Source of the DNA: Gnetum montanum
Taxonomy: Eukaryota; Streptophyta; Gnetopsida; Gnetales; Gnetaceae
NCBI GenBank assembly: GCA_015680685.1
Contig: MNCI01006151.1
Span: 700,155 to 764,154, forward strand
Direction: 5' to 3'
DNA: 64,000 nucleotides
Of this stretch, positions 33,700-45,050 are shown piece by piece. The number at the start of each line of letters is the position of its first letter. Positions within the stretch are counted from its first letter, which is position 1. The position numbers and the translations under genes are program-made. The notes under the pieces were generated by a model, which worked only from the letters and a program-made list of their open reading frames with translations, ran no database searches and was not told the origin of the DNA.

Positions 33700-36152
33700 C
33701 AGCTTTAATCTAATCAGTGATGGCGTGAGTTAACATGAAAGTATATGTGGGGTGTAGTTTTTGGTTTGAAGGAAGCTCCAAAGATTCGAATGATGGTGAG
33801 GCATTTGGAAGATTAGTCACTTATGGTTGTAAGGACTTGGTTGGACTATTGGTTTTAAAGAAAGGTCTTTTCTTTGATCAGTTGTCTGAACCAATAGTAG
33901 GTTGAGGATTAACAGCCTTTGTAGTTTATGTTGCTGCAACTAGGTAGGAAGCTTGCCCTACATAGTTGGAGCATGTGGTAATGGAGCTAAGAGTGGAAGA
34001 GGTGCAGTCGAATGAGAAGGATAGTACGTATGTGAAACATAATTCCTAGGAGAAGGAGTTCTATAGTACTTGTGGGTCTAGTAGTGAGGTTGAAGATCAA
34101 CATGACTAGTAGAGTTACATGGAGAGATCAGTTGCTAAACATAATACTCATATGGGTTAGATTGATGGTAAGGATATTGTTGATGTGGTGGTGGCATTCC
34201 CCATGATTGTGGGTGTTACCACTGTTGATATTATTTATTCAGTTGTGGTGGAGCTCCACTCAAATAATATGTCAAGGATTGGTGGAACTACCTTGGGGAT
34301 AAGGTAACCTTCTGGGTGCTTGCTGTCTATTTAATTGTGGGTTGTAGTGCATACATCCCAAACTCTTGTAGATGTGACACCACTAAGAAACATCCTTTAG
34401 GATGGTCAAATTGGCAAATCTCACATCCATCATCATTGTCTATGTCTGAGTCCACAACCTCTTCAATGATGATAACCTTTCCCTTACCTTTGTTACATGT
34501 ATACTTAGCTTCTTTCTTTTTGCTCCTCTCTTGGTCACTACTTGGTTCTCTAGACTCTACTATTTTTAGAATAGTTTGAAATTTATCATCTAGGGAGTTC
34601 CACATTTGATTGACCTTTTCCGATAATTTTGATGCAAATTTTTGGATGGGCAAAGTCTTTCTATTCACCATCTCTTCAAGTGGTGACTCTTCCTCATATT
34701 CACAAAATCTAATTTCCTTCTTTTAGAGGAAAGGATCTCTATTATGTTCCTCTACACTTTCTTTTTTCCTCAACTCACCTTCCTCCTTGGCAACTTGCTC
34801 CAATAATCTTTGTATTTGATGGACCCTTAGCTCGGATAGCCTTCCTTGGACATAAGTCCCAAGGGTTCTTTGTGTTTCGTACCTAAGCCCATCTACGAGA
34901 TGGCTTAGTTGTTCCTTCTATGAGTAACCATGGCNGTAGAAGGAACAACTAAGCCATCTCGTAGATGGGCTTAGGTACGAAACACAAAGAACCCTTGGGA
35001 CTTATGTCCAAGGAAGGCTATCCGAGCTAAGGGTCCATCAAATACAAAGATTATTGGAGCAAGTTGCCAAGGAGGAAGGTGAGTTGAGGAAAAAAGAAAG
35101 TGTAGAGGAACATAATAGAGATCCTTTCCTCTAAAAGAAGGAAATTAGATTTTGTGAATATGAGNTCCCCTTTCAAATCATGAGATCCTACTATCTTTTT
35201 GGTGCCTTGTTGGGATCTTAACAACCTTTGTTATATCTAACATACTTCGGGTGATGAGTAGGGGTTCATCGTGATCATGCTATTTATGGCGTCTATGATG
35301 CCTATGCTATTCCCTAGTCTCCCTTCTTTCGTGATGTGTCTCTCTAAACTACCCTTGTCCTCTTTCTTGATTGTTTTTTCTATGATCTCTATTTCTCTTA
35401 CCATTGTCCTCATGGTCTTTCCCCTTGCAACTACATTTAGATCTTGAAGGAGAAGGAGAAGGAGATGATGAAGGTGAAGAGGAAAGAGGATTGGCACCAT
35501 GACAACACTTGTCACCTTCTCTTTAGTGGTCACAGCCTTGGTTGTGGTTACGATCAGAATGTCCATCATCGTTGTGCGTTCGTGTTCCTTTTTTGGACCC
35601 TTTGTGTTCATTGGTACTAGAATATAGGTTATGAATAGTTAAGTGAAGATTCTGATATACAACTCCTTGATTGAAGTCAATGAGAGAAACATCATTTCAT
35701 GGAAAACCTCCTGAGGCAAGTTCACCACCCTTGTTTTCACTTAGGACATACAAGACATCCTGAGACCACTTCCCCTTCATGGATTTGTAATGTCTCTTTT
35801 GTTGCAAATCCCTCTGACATTGTGCCTCCGTGGGTTGATAATCTCTTGAATCTTGTTCATGCACAACGTGCTCTGATTATAAATGCTGCATACCAATTTG
35901 TCTAAGAGCACGAAGAAGCATGCTTGGGATTGAACAATTGGGAGGTAACACTATGTTATCTTCTAAATCACGCCATTGCAGTTGTTCATCCTAGTGGAGG
36001 ATAAAGGTAAAGTTTGGTATGTACTCATTAGGATGAGTGTATAATATGTGAAACTGTTGGGGCACTGGCGAATCATCATGTGCACTTCGCCTCTGATTGT
36101 TCATTGTGTCAGACCTAGTCAATGAAGCACTCTCATAAGAAGAAGGAGACAT
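33700..36152 (-). pseudogene. D1 gag
   Basis: The frame starts at ATG 36,152 (minus) with MSPSSYESASLTRSD. HILYTHPNEYIPNFTFIL and WRDLEDNIVLPP follow, identical in layout to D2 gag. A Ser/Pro-rich stretch (SSSPSSSPSPSPSRS) is encoded around 35,440-35,505. The coiled part of gag near 34,327-34,671 has SKLSEKVNQMWNSLDDKF and IIEEVVDSDIDNDDGCEICQ. The middle is disturbed by the N-bounded inverted duplication. Confidence 0.75.
34693..35164. other. Second N-bounded inverted duplication; probable assembly artefact
   Basis: 34,937-35,164 (228 nt) is the reverse complement of 34,693-34,920. Ns stand at 34,935 and 35,165. The arrangement is the same as at 14,328-15,262. It falls inside D1 gag and duplicates part of it in reverse, so the true D1 is probably slightly different here. 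Confidence 0.85.
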
Positions 36153-36270
36153 GATTGATTATTCAATGTGCAATACTCTTTTTCAATGATTGTAGGATAG
36201 ATAACCCTAAGGGTTTATTCCAATGATGGAAATAATTTCCTAAGTTCTAATTAATGCAAAAACAACAAAA

Positions 36271-36288
36271 TCCTTAGCAATGGCACCA
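36271..36288 (-). other. D1 primer-binding site
   Basis: The minus strand reads TGGTGCCATTGCTAAGGA one base from the LTR end. D2 has TGGTGCCATTTCCGAGGA at the same place, which confirms the site and the element orientation. Confidence 0.85.
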
Positions 36289-36289
36289 A

Positions 36290-37124
36290 TGATGAGTGGC
36301 TAGGTACCCCTATGCCAAACTATACAAATACGAGCATTCATGTGTGATCTGGTTGAACTCCAAGGATTAAGTGCTTATGTGATTACATAGAAGAAGGATG
36401 GGTTATGTGATCATTCTCTTCCCAAGCTTACTTGTAAGGCACAATTGTATGATTAAGTAAACTTGAGGTATATGATTTTTATGCTTTTTATGTTTTATGT
36501 TCTTGGTGCTTAAAATAGGGAAATGAAATAATTTAGTAACTAATTTGATTTAACTAATCAACTATTCTCTAACTAGTCCTAACACCAGTATCCATTCCCA
36601 CTTGCCGAACACATCTTGAACCAATGTAAACACTATTGGGATTACCAAACGCTAATTGTTACTGGGTTACCAAGTGTTCCACGTATGCTTGAAGTGGTCG
36701 TTCTGAGTGTGCTAATTCATTGATAATTAATAATTCAATAGAAATAACATTGATTAACTATTGAAAGAATTGAATAATAGTAAATAACATGAAATGCAAT
36801 AATTAAGCTATTCTGAATGTTGCAAGGTTTATCATAAAGTTCATCTTTATTTCTGGTCATAAGGTGTGCTTAGGTACACAATGCTTAAATAAAGATCTGT
36901 TCACTTTATGAATCCTACTATAGGCAATCAGAAATAATTCTAACTTTGAAAAGGAAAAACTACAAGAGTTCGGCTAAGGGACTAAGAAAACTAATACCAA
37001 ACCAAGTGTCCCGATCTCTTATTCATAGGCAACGAGACAGGCTCCGATGTCGCATGTTCAATATCGATTTGGTACCTTCGATATCGCATATCTGATATTG
37101 AGGGTCCAATATCATGACTTATGA
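36290..37124 (-). repeat. D1 5' LTR
   Basis: 835 bp, starting TGATGAGTGGC at its left end. The right end has drifted (ACTTATGA instead of ACTCATCA) but is fixed by the ATAAC target duplication that follows. The TATA box has mutated (TATGAATA on the minus strand, about 37,020-37,028). Confidence 0.92.
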
Positions 37125-37129
37125 ATAAC

Positions 37130-37620
37130 ATGATCTTAAAATATTCAAGTAAAATATTGATTAAACTTACTGACTCCATAACTCACCCACATCATAAAAG
37201 TAAGGCTACATGAGAACCAAGACTCATACTGATTAGTCACACACTCAACATGCATAAAAATTAAACATCATAATATCAATACATAGTTTTTCAAATAACA
37301 ATAACTCACAATCACATGATCTAGGTCTCTAAAAAAAACTAACTACCATACTCATAAAACCATAATCATAACACCCACTTCAGGGTCATACCTTCTTGTA
37401 GCTTAATCTTTCTTCACAAGCCTCTCATCCTACAAATCACAATACCAAACTAAATATCTAAGAATATCAATGTACATAGTTATGGAATCATAATATCATG
37501 CATGATCATAATGCTCATATATCTCATAAAATATTGTTAAAATAATCCATCCAGCTACATGTTCCCATGACCTCAAATCGATACTAGACATACATGCACA
37601 TCATAAACATAATACTTTGA
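37130..37620. other. Spacer between D1 and element E, no gene
   Basis: AT-rich, C-rather-than-G-biased sequence with many CATAAT/ATCATA words. It may be part of the old element into which D1 inserted. No coding match was seen. Confidence 0.35.
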
Positions 37621-38619
37621 GGTCCTATGGTGAGGAATTACAGTTTTCATGTAGTTTCTTAATTAAACTATGTCTTCGAGCCTTTACTTAATTTCTTAGT
37701 GCTATACTCCATTCGTTATTTTGGGTTGCACATTAGTCATGTGTGTAAGAAGTTGGATTTGATGATACAACATGTTATTTAACATACTAAAATTTTGGTC
37801 ATGAAGTTGAGTAGCTAAGTTGTGATTCTTGGTGTGGATTAGTTGACTAAGTATGGTGGACAACTAGCTTGTAAAGCTAAGAACCTTTTCATTAACTTAT
37901 TTAAAGGGGAAAATATCAAGATTTAGACACATAATACAACAATCAAATGCAACTTGATATATTCTAAGGATTTAAAGGAATTTGTAAAATATGAACTTAG
38001 TTGCTACTTAGCCTTCATTCAGGAACAAATGAAGGTCAACATTATGTAGATTTAAATTATTTAAGAGTTTCTAGGTGTGTTTAAGGAGCTATGTAGACTA
38101 CCACTAAAGCATAACATTTAATTTAATGTCACACTTAAGCCAAGTACTTCCTTAACTCATTTGAAGGGAAAAATATCAAGATTTAGATACAAAATAGAAA
38201 ATCAAATTGAACTTGATAGATTCTAAGGCTTTTACAAATCTTTAAAACCAGAACATAGTTGTTACTTGGCCTTCATTGAGGAATAAAAAGAGGCTAATAT
38301 CAATTAAGACTTACATTATTTAGTAGTTTTCATATGTGTTTAAGAAGATACCAAGACTACCAACTAAGAAAAACATTCATTTTAGGATTACACTAAAGCT
38401 AGGTACTAAATCTATTTCTAAGGTATCGCATACAATGTTTCCTAATGAGTTGATGGGATTAAAGGTTTAAATTCAAGAGCTTCTAGATAAAGGAATAATT
38501 AGATTGAGTGTATCTCAACAAGGAGAATTAGTACCCTTTGTGATAAAGATAAATGATAGTTTAAGATTGTGCATTAATTAAAAACAACTGAACCAAATAA
38601 TAATAAAGAATAAGTACCT
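37621..38619 (+). pseudogene. Element E (chromovirus): protease end and start of reverse transcriptase
   Basis: Plus-strand translation with many stops gives chromovirus wording: KGKISRFRHK, SYLAFI-type linker, then FPNELMGLKV, IQELLDKGIIRLSVS and INDSLRLCIN, ending with IIIKNKY at the D2 insertion point. The linker before the reverse transcriptase is present twice in tandem (see repeat 37,891-38,407). The frame is resumed exactly at 48,561 beyond D2. Confidence 0.78.
37891..38407 (+). repeat. Tandem duplication of about 258 bp within element E pol
   Basis: Two consecutive diverged copies, about 37,891-38,148 and 38,149-38,407. Both contain AAATATCAAGATTTAGA, a CAACTTGATA-type block, TTGCTACTT/TTGTTACTT with GCCTTCATT, and an end of ACTAAAGC...GGTACT type. 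Both encode the protease-reverse transcriptase linker, so the second copy is extra relative to normal gypsy pol. Confidence 0.8.
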
Positions 38620-39483
38620 TGATGAGTGGCGAGGTACCCCTACACTCAACCATACGAATACGAGCATAGCATGTGCGATCCGGCTGAACTCTACAGACTA
38701 AGTGCCTACATGCCTCATGGAACACTTAGGGTTAATCATTTGTTGTCTTCCCAAACTTACTAGTAGTTGTCATGGTTGTATGGTTAAGTAAGTTTGAGGT
38801 ATGTGATTTTTATGTCTTTTCTGTTTTATCTCCTATGTTAGTGAGGTGAAGGGTTGAAGAGACTAATTAACTAACTTTAACTAACTAACTAAGTCTTAAT
38901 TAACCTAGCATCAGCATCCGTTCCCACTTACCATTCACACCCTGAACCAATGCAACCTTGGTTACCAAATGTTAGTCGTTGCTGGGATCACAAAGCGTAA
39001 CACACGTGCTCGAAGCGGTCATACTGAGGCACTTAATTAGGAGAGAAGAGTTGAGAGAGATTTAATGAACTAATAAAGAGATTAAATGATAAATAGTAAA
39101 TAACAATAAATAAAATCCTATTTAGCCTATTCCATGCACTGCAAAGTTTGTCTTTATTTCTGCACACAAATATGTGTTCAGGTACAATATATGCTTGAAT
39201 AAAGATCTGTTCACTTTGGAGCTCCTACTACGGACACATGGAAAATATTCTATCTTTGGAGAGGTCAAAATGCTAGAGTTTCGCTATGGTCTAAGCCTAG
39301 GATGAGAAACAAGGGAGTGCTACCTCTTATTTATAGACTTGGAAATGCACCACGATATCGCATACATGATATCATGGGGGATGACGCGATATCGCATACG
39401 CGATATCGCATGGGATGTGATATCATAGCAGACACGATATCATGTACGCGATATCGTGGCCCATGCGATATCGCGTCCCATGA
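38620..39483 (-). repeat. D2 3' LTR with expanded GATATC palindromes
   Basis: 864 bp. On the minus strand the promoter box TATAAATA is at 39,328-39,335. Upstream of it (39,350-39,475) are eight GATATC sites, several as the 10-bp palindrome GCGATATCGC. The partner LTR has only about three, which explains most of the 53-bp length difference. Confidence 0.93.
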
Positions 39484-41380
39484 TACCCCATGACTGAATG
39501 AAAACTCGTCCTCGAGTTCCTTACAAAATATTGGGAAGGTATGGGATTATTGACTCAAATGGAACTAATGGGATGACATGTGAACGGATCATCATTACAA
39601 GACAAAACAAAACTGGTGTTCACGACAACAAGGGTGAACACCTTTTACGTTTGACATCAGGCTTTGGTTGGTAGCTAAAAAAGAGAGAGAGAAAGAAGTG
39701 TTGCTGCTACCAACACCAAGATTGTGACTTTTTTTGTCCATCCATAAACGCACCATCGATCTTGCTCCTTGCATAGCTATTTCAGCCGTGATCCATTCCA
39801 AGTGTTCCCTCCAAATCAAATCCGTTGTTGCATGATTACAATCTACACACATAACACAGTTTTATATTAGCAAGGGTTAATGAATCATCATGTAATTAAT
39901 ACCTTGCTTCGGTAAAAGGTCCATTGGCTGAGTTGTGGTATGGCTGATACGGATCCGGAGATATAAGAGTGGTGACTATCCAAGATGTAGGGGTTAGGAG
40001 AAAATCGAAAAAATTGGACCTGGACCCCCATGACTAAGTGCGAACCTCTAGTAGTGATAGCATGGAGAAAGAAAAAGAACAAGAAAGATGGAGAAAAAGA
40101 GACAACTATAACGTCGATGAAGTGGATGTCAGGATGGAAATGAACAAAATAAAATGGATTGCAACAATGTTAAAGGAAAGAAGTTAAGTGGTGCACCAAA
40201 TAGGAATGTCAGTGGGTCCTCCCCAAAGAAGGCTCATGCCTTTAATGCCCTGACAATCCCACATTCAAAGAGTCCATAGGCTCTAGGAATGTCATTTGGA
40301 ATAAGAGTTAAAGTATTAACCACAAGAATTTACCTAAAAGAAAACAATGCATCAACCAAAATATAACTAATAATACAACTAGTAATGAGGTGAACAATGG
40401 AGAGAAGGATGGAGAGAAGAAAATCGAATGAAATCTCAAGAACAATGTGGTGTACAACCCCTTGTGTGTTTCATGATTAATGTGACTTAGTAGATCCCAT
40501 TCCAAGTCTGACCTCAAAAAAACCACATCCAGTGACTTTGCATCAATGCATTTGGCCAATCCATCCTCTTGAATAACAAAAATGCCTTCACCCAAGAGCC
40601 ACCACCATTCTGACAAAACGAAGGAGAAGAGAATGGGAAGCGAGAAGGGCCTTAGTTAGAGGGAACATTTTTAGTTCCATAACCAATGCTTGTAGCCCAA
40701 ATGATTATTTTTTCTAAGGGGCGTGCTTTGAATTCTCACTTTTCTCTTTTTTTTTTTGTTATTTTTTAAATGTTTTTATGTGTTTATGCATGAGAACCAC
40801 ACCATGCAAATACTTTGTTAATTTTATTTGCTTAGATTTCGATAATTGGGTAACGTCGAAATGGTAAGAAAACTCAAGAAAAAAACATCCAAGCATCCAA
40901 GAGAATAGCCAACAAAAATGCATCAAGTTCCCTTGAAGTCACACCCTTTTCAATCCCTTGAGTCCTTCCTTAGTTTGAGAGATGCCAAGTCACTGATTTG
41001 TTATAGTTCTTATTAGAAAGGGACTGTACATTTCCAAGCTGAGAGAGACCATAGAAATTTAAGGATGTATGGATGAAGTGAACTCATTGCCTGCCATATC
41101 AAAAGAACATGCCTTAGTATCAACATTGTAACTTAGAGGTAAAAACGAAACATTAGCAACCAAGTGGAAAAATAGTTCATACCATCATGAAGAACACTTA
41201 TTGGGTGACAAACTTACAAGGTGGATAACACACACACAAACACACAAAAAATGAAAAAGTATAATGATGTTGTAAAATAAAAACAAGAAAAGTTAAAGAA
41301 ATTTGTAAAAAAAATGTGTAAAAAAAAATGTGTAAAACAAAAACGTGTAAAACAAAAATTAAAAAGAACTGAGGGCCTCG
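39484..41380 (-). other. D2 3' region after pol, no env recognised
   Basis: About 1.9 kb between the stop of pol (TAA at 41,386-41,388) and the LTR. Polypurine-like motifs, seen on the plus strand as CCCC(C)ATGACT, occur at 39,486, 40,025 and 41,405, with spacing nearly equal to D1. A 102-codon open stretch (40,308-40,616, minus) has a hydrophobic C-terminal half that could be a membrane segment, but its D1 and D3 counterparts are not conserved well enough to call an env gene. Confidence 0.5.
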
Positions 41381-41385
41381 ATTTG

Positions 41386-42684
41386 TTAGCCCAGGTGGCC
41401 ATATCCCCCATGACTAAATGGAAATGGAGAGATCCGAAATAAGGAGTGTGGTTGTTCGTTATCAGAGGTATGAGTTGCACTGGCTATTCTTGGTTCATGG
41501 AAAGGTTTGGTTTGTTGCACATTGACCAGTAATCTCTTATCAGGGGTTTTAGGCCTGGATATTATCGTGGCTCCCAAGGGAAAGTTCATATGGATAATGT
41601 AGGGTCCTTCCCATAATGTTTGAAATTTCATACGTTGTGGTACATACACAAGGTTCCAGTAAAGGACCTTGTTTCCTGGTTGGTACTTAACCTTTCAAAT
41701 TTTTGAGTCATGACGTTATTTGTTATGTGCCTTGTGTATCTCGTTTGATGATAGGGCAACCAATCGATTCTCGTCTAGCACGTTTAGAGATGCCAATCTT
41801 TGTCTTTATGCTAGATCAAGGTTAAGGTGGAGGTCACATGCCATGGATAGTGTACAGAGCTTAGTTTGAATTGGAAGTTTTGGGAGTTTTCCGTACACCA
41901 ACTCATAGGGAGAGTAGCCTGTAGGGAGTTTCCAAGTGGAGTGGTACACCCAGAGAGCATCGTTCAGTTTCCTGCTCCAGTCTCACCTAAATTTTCTAAT
42001 TGTTCTTGTTAATATTCTTGTAATCTCTCAATTGGTGACCTCGGCTTGGCCATTAGCTTGGGGGTGATAAGGTGTGGTCAATTTATGTTCAACCCCTAAG
42101 TGTTGCATTAACTTGCGAAAGGTTGCACCTGTAAAATGTGTTCCATTATCAGAGATGAGTGCACGCAGCACACCAAACCTATTTATGATTTGTTGTTGTA
42201 CAAATCGTGCAGTTGTAGATGATGTGCAATCTGTTACAACAGCTTCTTTAGCCCATTTGGTTAAGTAGTCAACAACAACAATAATATAAGCTTTCCCATT
42301 GGACATTGGTGTAATAGGCCCCATAAAATCTATTCCCCAAATATCAAAGGGTTCCAAGGGTTGAATCCATTGTTGCGGACCCTCCATTCTAGTAGTCATT
42401 CCACCATCCCATTGACAATGCTCAAAGGATTGGAAAAATTGATGGGCATCCCAAAATAGCGTTGGCCAGTAATATCCTGCAAGTAGGATCTTAATGGCCA
42501 TTCATCTCCCTGCATAGTGGCCCCCACAGGGACCCTCATGAGCATCTTGGAGAACTCTTAATTGATCCTCATCAGGTACACACCATCGAACCAAGCCATT
42601 AGGACAGACTTTATAGAGATGTCCCTTGATTTCCATGAAGTACTTGGTTTTATGAAGAAACTGTTGCTTCTTCCTAAACTCCAA
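41386..42684 (-). pseudogene. D2 integrase, all catalytic residues visible
   Basis: Zinc finger HEGPCGGHYAGR ... CQWDGGM. Core FDIWGIDFMGPI (first Asp), LISDNGTHFTGATF (second Asp) and HPQANGQAEVTN (Glu), with about 35 residues between the last two. The C-terminal GPY/F module LWEGPYIIHMNFPLGATII runs to a terminal TAA at 41,386. Stops at 42,502 (TGA) and 42,028 (TGA) interrupt it. The domain inserts the cDNA into the chromosome. Apart from the stops it is the most intact integrase here. Confidence 0.9.
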
Positions 42685-42687
42685 CTC

Positions 42688-43330
42688 CTATGGTGTTTGT
42701 TGGGAAAGGAGATAAGTAAGAATGCTACTATACCAATTTGTTCCTATGGGTTGGTTATTTATTACATCGACAAAGAGGGTTTCGTCAGGAAAATGATCAG
42801 ATACAACATATTCATCCTCTTTGTTGTCCCAACACAATCGAGTTAAATGATCGGCAACTATGTTCTTGGTGCCCTTTCGATCTACTATTGTTAAATTGAA
42901 CTCTTGAAGGATTACCAACCAACATATAATACGAGGGATAACCGTTGGCTTGTTCATAAGAAACTGAATTGCACTATGATCTGTATGAATGTACACTTTG
43001 TAGCACAACACATAGTGCCTAAATTTGTCCAGTGCAAACACTACAACCATTAATTCCTTTTCGGTAGTTGTGTAGTTGCGTTGTGCACTAGCAATACTCT
43101 TACTCGTACAGTGGATGTAATAAGGGCATTTTTGTTCATCTAACTGTGTTAGTACGGCTTCTAAAGCATAATTAGATGCATCAGTCATTATATGAAATGG
43201 TCTAGACCAGTCGGGGGCTTGTATAATAGGGGTTTCCATGAGCCTTTGTTTTAGAGTTTGGAATGCTCGTTCACATTCCCTGGTCCATTCGAAAGGTGCA
43301 TTTTTTTTCCTTAATTCTACCAACGGCTTG
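42688..43330 (-). pseudogene. D2 RNase H and connection
   Basis: The 211-residue open piece reads FEWTRECERAFQTLKQRL, MTDASNYALEAVL (catalytic Asp), YTTTEKELMVVVFALDKFRH (Glu), YIHTDHSAIQFLMN (Asp) and NIVADHLTRL (Asp). All RNase H acidic residues are therefore present. A TAG at 42,688 separates it from integrase in the same frame. Confidence 0.9.
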
Positions 43331-44484
43331 GCAATCTTGGAGAAGTTCTCAATGAATCACCTATAGTAGCCAATGTGTCCAAGGAATGACTAAATATCTT
43401 TGACCATTCCTAGTTGTCAAGTGATTCCTTGGATAACCTTTACTTTTTCTGGGTCTACCTCTATTCCTGATTGCAAAATCTTATGCCCTAGTACTATGCC
43501 CTCTTGAACCATCAAATGGCTTTTCTACCAGTTGAGCTTTAGATTGGTTTCAACGCATCATTTTAGCACTTGCTCTAATCGGTCTAGGGCTTAAGCAAAT
43601 ATTGTCCCATAAGTGGAGAAGTCGTCCATAAAAACTTCCACTCCATTTCCTATCTATTGTTGAAATATGCTTAGGACTAAACGTTGGAACGTGGCGGGGG
43701 CATTGCATAAGCCAAATGGCATTTGCTTATATGTGAACGTTCCCCAGGGACTGGTGAATGTTGTTTTGGCTTGATCCTCTGGTGCTATTTGTATTTGATT
43801 ATATCCACTATACCCATCCAGAAAACTATAATAGTGATGCCCTACTATAGTGTCCAAGACTTGGTTGACAAACGGCAATGGAAAATGATCCTTGAATGTT
43901 GCCATGTTTAGTAGCCTAAAATTTATACATACCCTCCATTTGCCTCCTTTCTTAGGCATGATTACTAGAGGACTAACCCATTCACTATCAGCAATGGAAT
44001 ATATGAACTCGGCCTTGAGGAGCTGTTCTATCTCTTCTTTCACTACTTGTTTCAATTTTGGGTTCAATCGCCTCTGTGGTTGCTTCTAAGGCTTCATGGA
44101 GGGGTTTGTGTAAATCCTATGCTGGCATATCCTAGGGTCTATTCTGGTTAGCTCGGGGTATGACCAGGCAAAGGCTTTTGACCTTTTATTGATTACTTTC
44201 AATAGGCTTTCTTTTTGCTTGGGGACAAGTTTTGCATTGATAATTACCAGTTTTTCATTTTCAAGGGTCATGTATTCCAAACTGGGGGGCAATGGTTTTA
44301 GATCTAGGGGCTCTTGTCTAAATTCCTTAGGAATCTCCAACTTCCCCCAATTAATGTTTTCGAAGTTAAGGGCTGGAAGTTGGCAATGAACTTGCTCTAG
44401 TACGTTTGGGCTTTCAATGTAAGCACTAGTTATCCCCTCAGCTAGTTCCATGCATGTTATCGAGTTGCTCCCTTGATCAGCCAT
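43331..44484 (-). pseudogene. D2 reverse transcriptase
   Basis: The lead-in (44,086-44,484) has LPPSLEYMTLENEKLVII and AFAWSYPELTRIDPRICQHR. After a TAG the fingers and palm (43,654-44,067) read EEIEQLLKAEFIYSIADSEW, WRVCINFRLLN, HFPLPFVNQVLD, SFLDGYSGYNQIQIAPEDQ, MPFGLCNAPATFQ. The catalytic box VFMDDFSTYG is at about 43,610-43,640. MDDFS and the CNAPATFQ wording are typical of the Athila branch. Between 43,331 and 43,600 several stops occur. Confidence 0.92.
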
Positions 44485-44490
44485 CAGCCA

Positions 44491-45050
44491 CTAGATGCTT
44501 TCTTGTTGTGTGGCTGCTACATATAGGTACTTTTGTATGTTAATATCTTGTGCACACCGATTGCATGTAGGCAATGTTAAACTTTGCATCACCCATGATT
44601 TCTGCATGCAATGGCACCCTGTGTCACTATATACGATCCATGGAACTCTCTTCCTCTCAATCTTCCCAAAATTATTTTTATTGGATATTTCTAGGGAAAT
44701 ATTGTGGATTCCTAGGCATGCATCAATTGTACTCAACCATGTCCTTCCTATTATTATTGGGAAATCCCCTTTGTCATTGTTTATTTGGATCACCAGGAAA
44801 TCAACTAGGTATGACCAATCACCCATGGTGGTAACAATGTCCTCTACCTATCCCAAAGGACTAGTGATGGATTGGTCAGCCAACTCTAAGCGAATATTTC
44901 TCTTCTTGAGTGGAGGCAGGTTCTAGGTTTTATACAATTCTTGTGAGATTAAGTTGACTCTAGAACTTGAGTTAAGAAGAGCCTTATGAGGTTCATTCCC
45001 AGCAACCTGAAGATAAATTTGGGGGCTCCTAGGATCAGATAATTTCTTGG
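44491..45050 (-). pseudogene. D2 protease
   Basis: The active site reads LNSSSRVNLIS (N-S-S at 44,965-44,973): the catalytic Asp is Asn (GAC to AAC) and the Gly position is Ser, as in D1 and D3. The second half (44,491-44,826) contains FPIIIGRTWLSTIDACLG. A Cys-containing tail CNRCAQD follows. Stops at 44,923 and 44,491 are TAG. Confidence 0.82.

Larger units (their letters stand above)
27331..37124 (-). mobile_element. D1: complete Athila-like Ty3/gypsy element with target-site duplication
   Basis: Two LTRs (27,331-28,141 and 36,290-37,124) enclose a minus-strand gag-pol, and the 5-bp ATAAC stands on both sides (27,326-27,330 and 37,125-37,129). The LTR begins TGATGAGT, and the left copy ends ACTCATCA. 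A by-eye comparison of the first 320 bp of the two LTRs gives about 7% differences, mostly transitions. Domain order from the right is gag, protease, reverse transcriptase, RNase H, integrase, then a 2-kb 3' region. The gag contains an assembly problem at 34,693-35,165. Frame changes between reverse transcriptase and integrase make it inactive. Confidence 0.93.

Noticed and set aside
40308-40616. Env-like protein of D2 with a hydrophobic C-terminal half
   Set aside because: D1 and D3 counterparts do not keep the frame, and the hydrophobic run comes from a pyrimidine-rich stretch.
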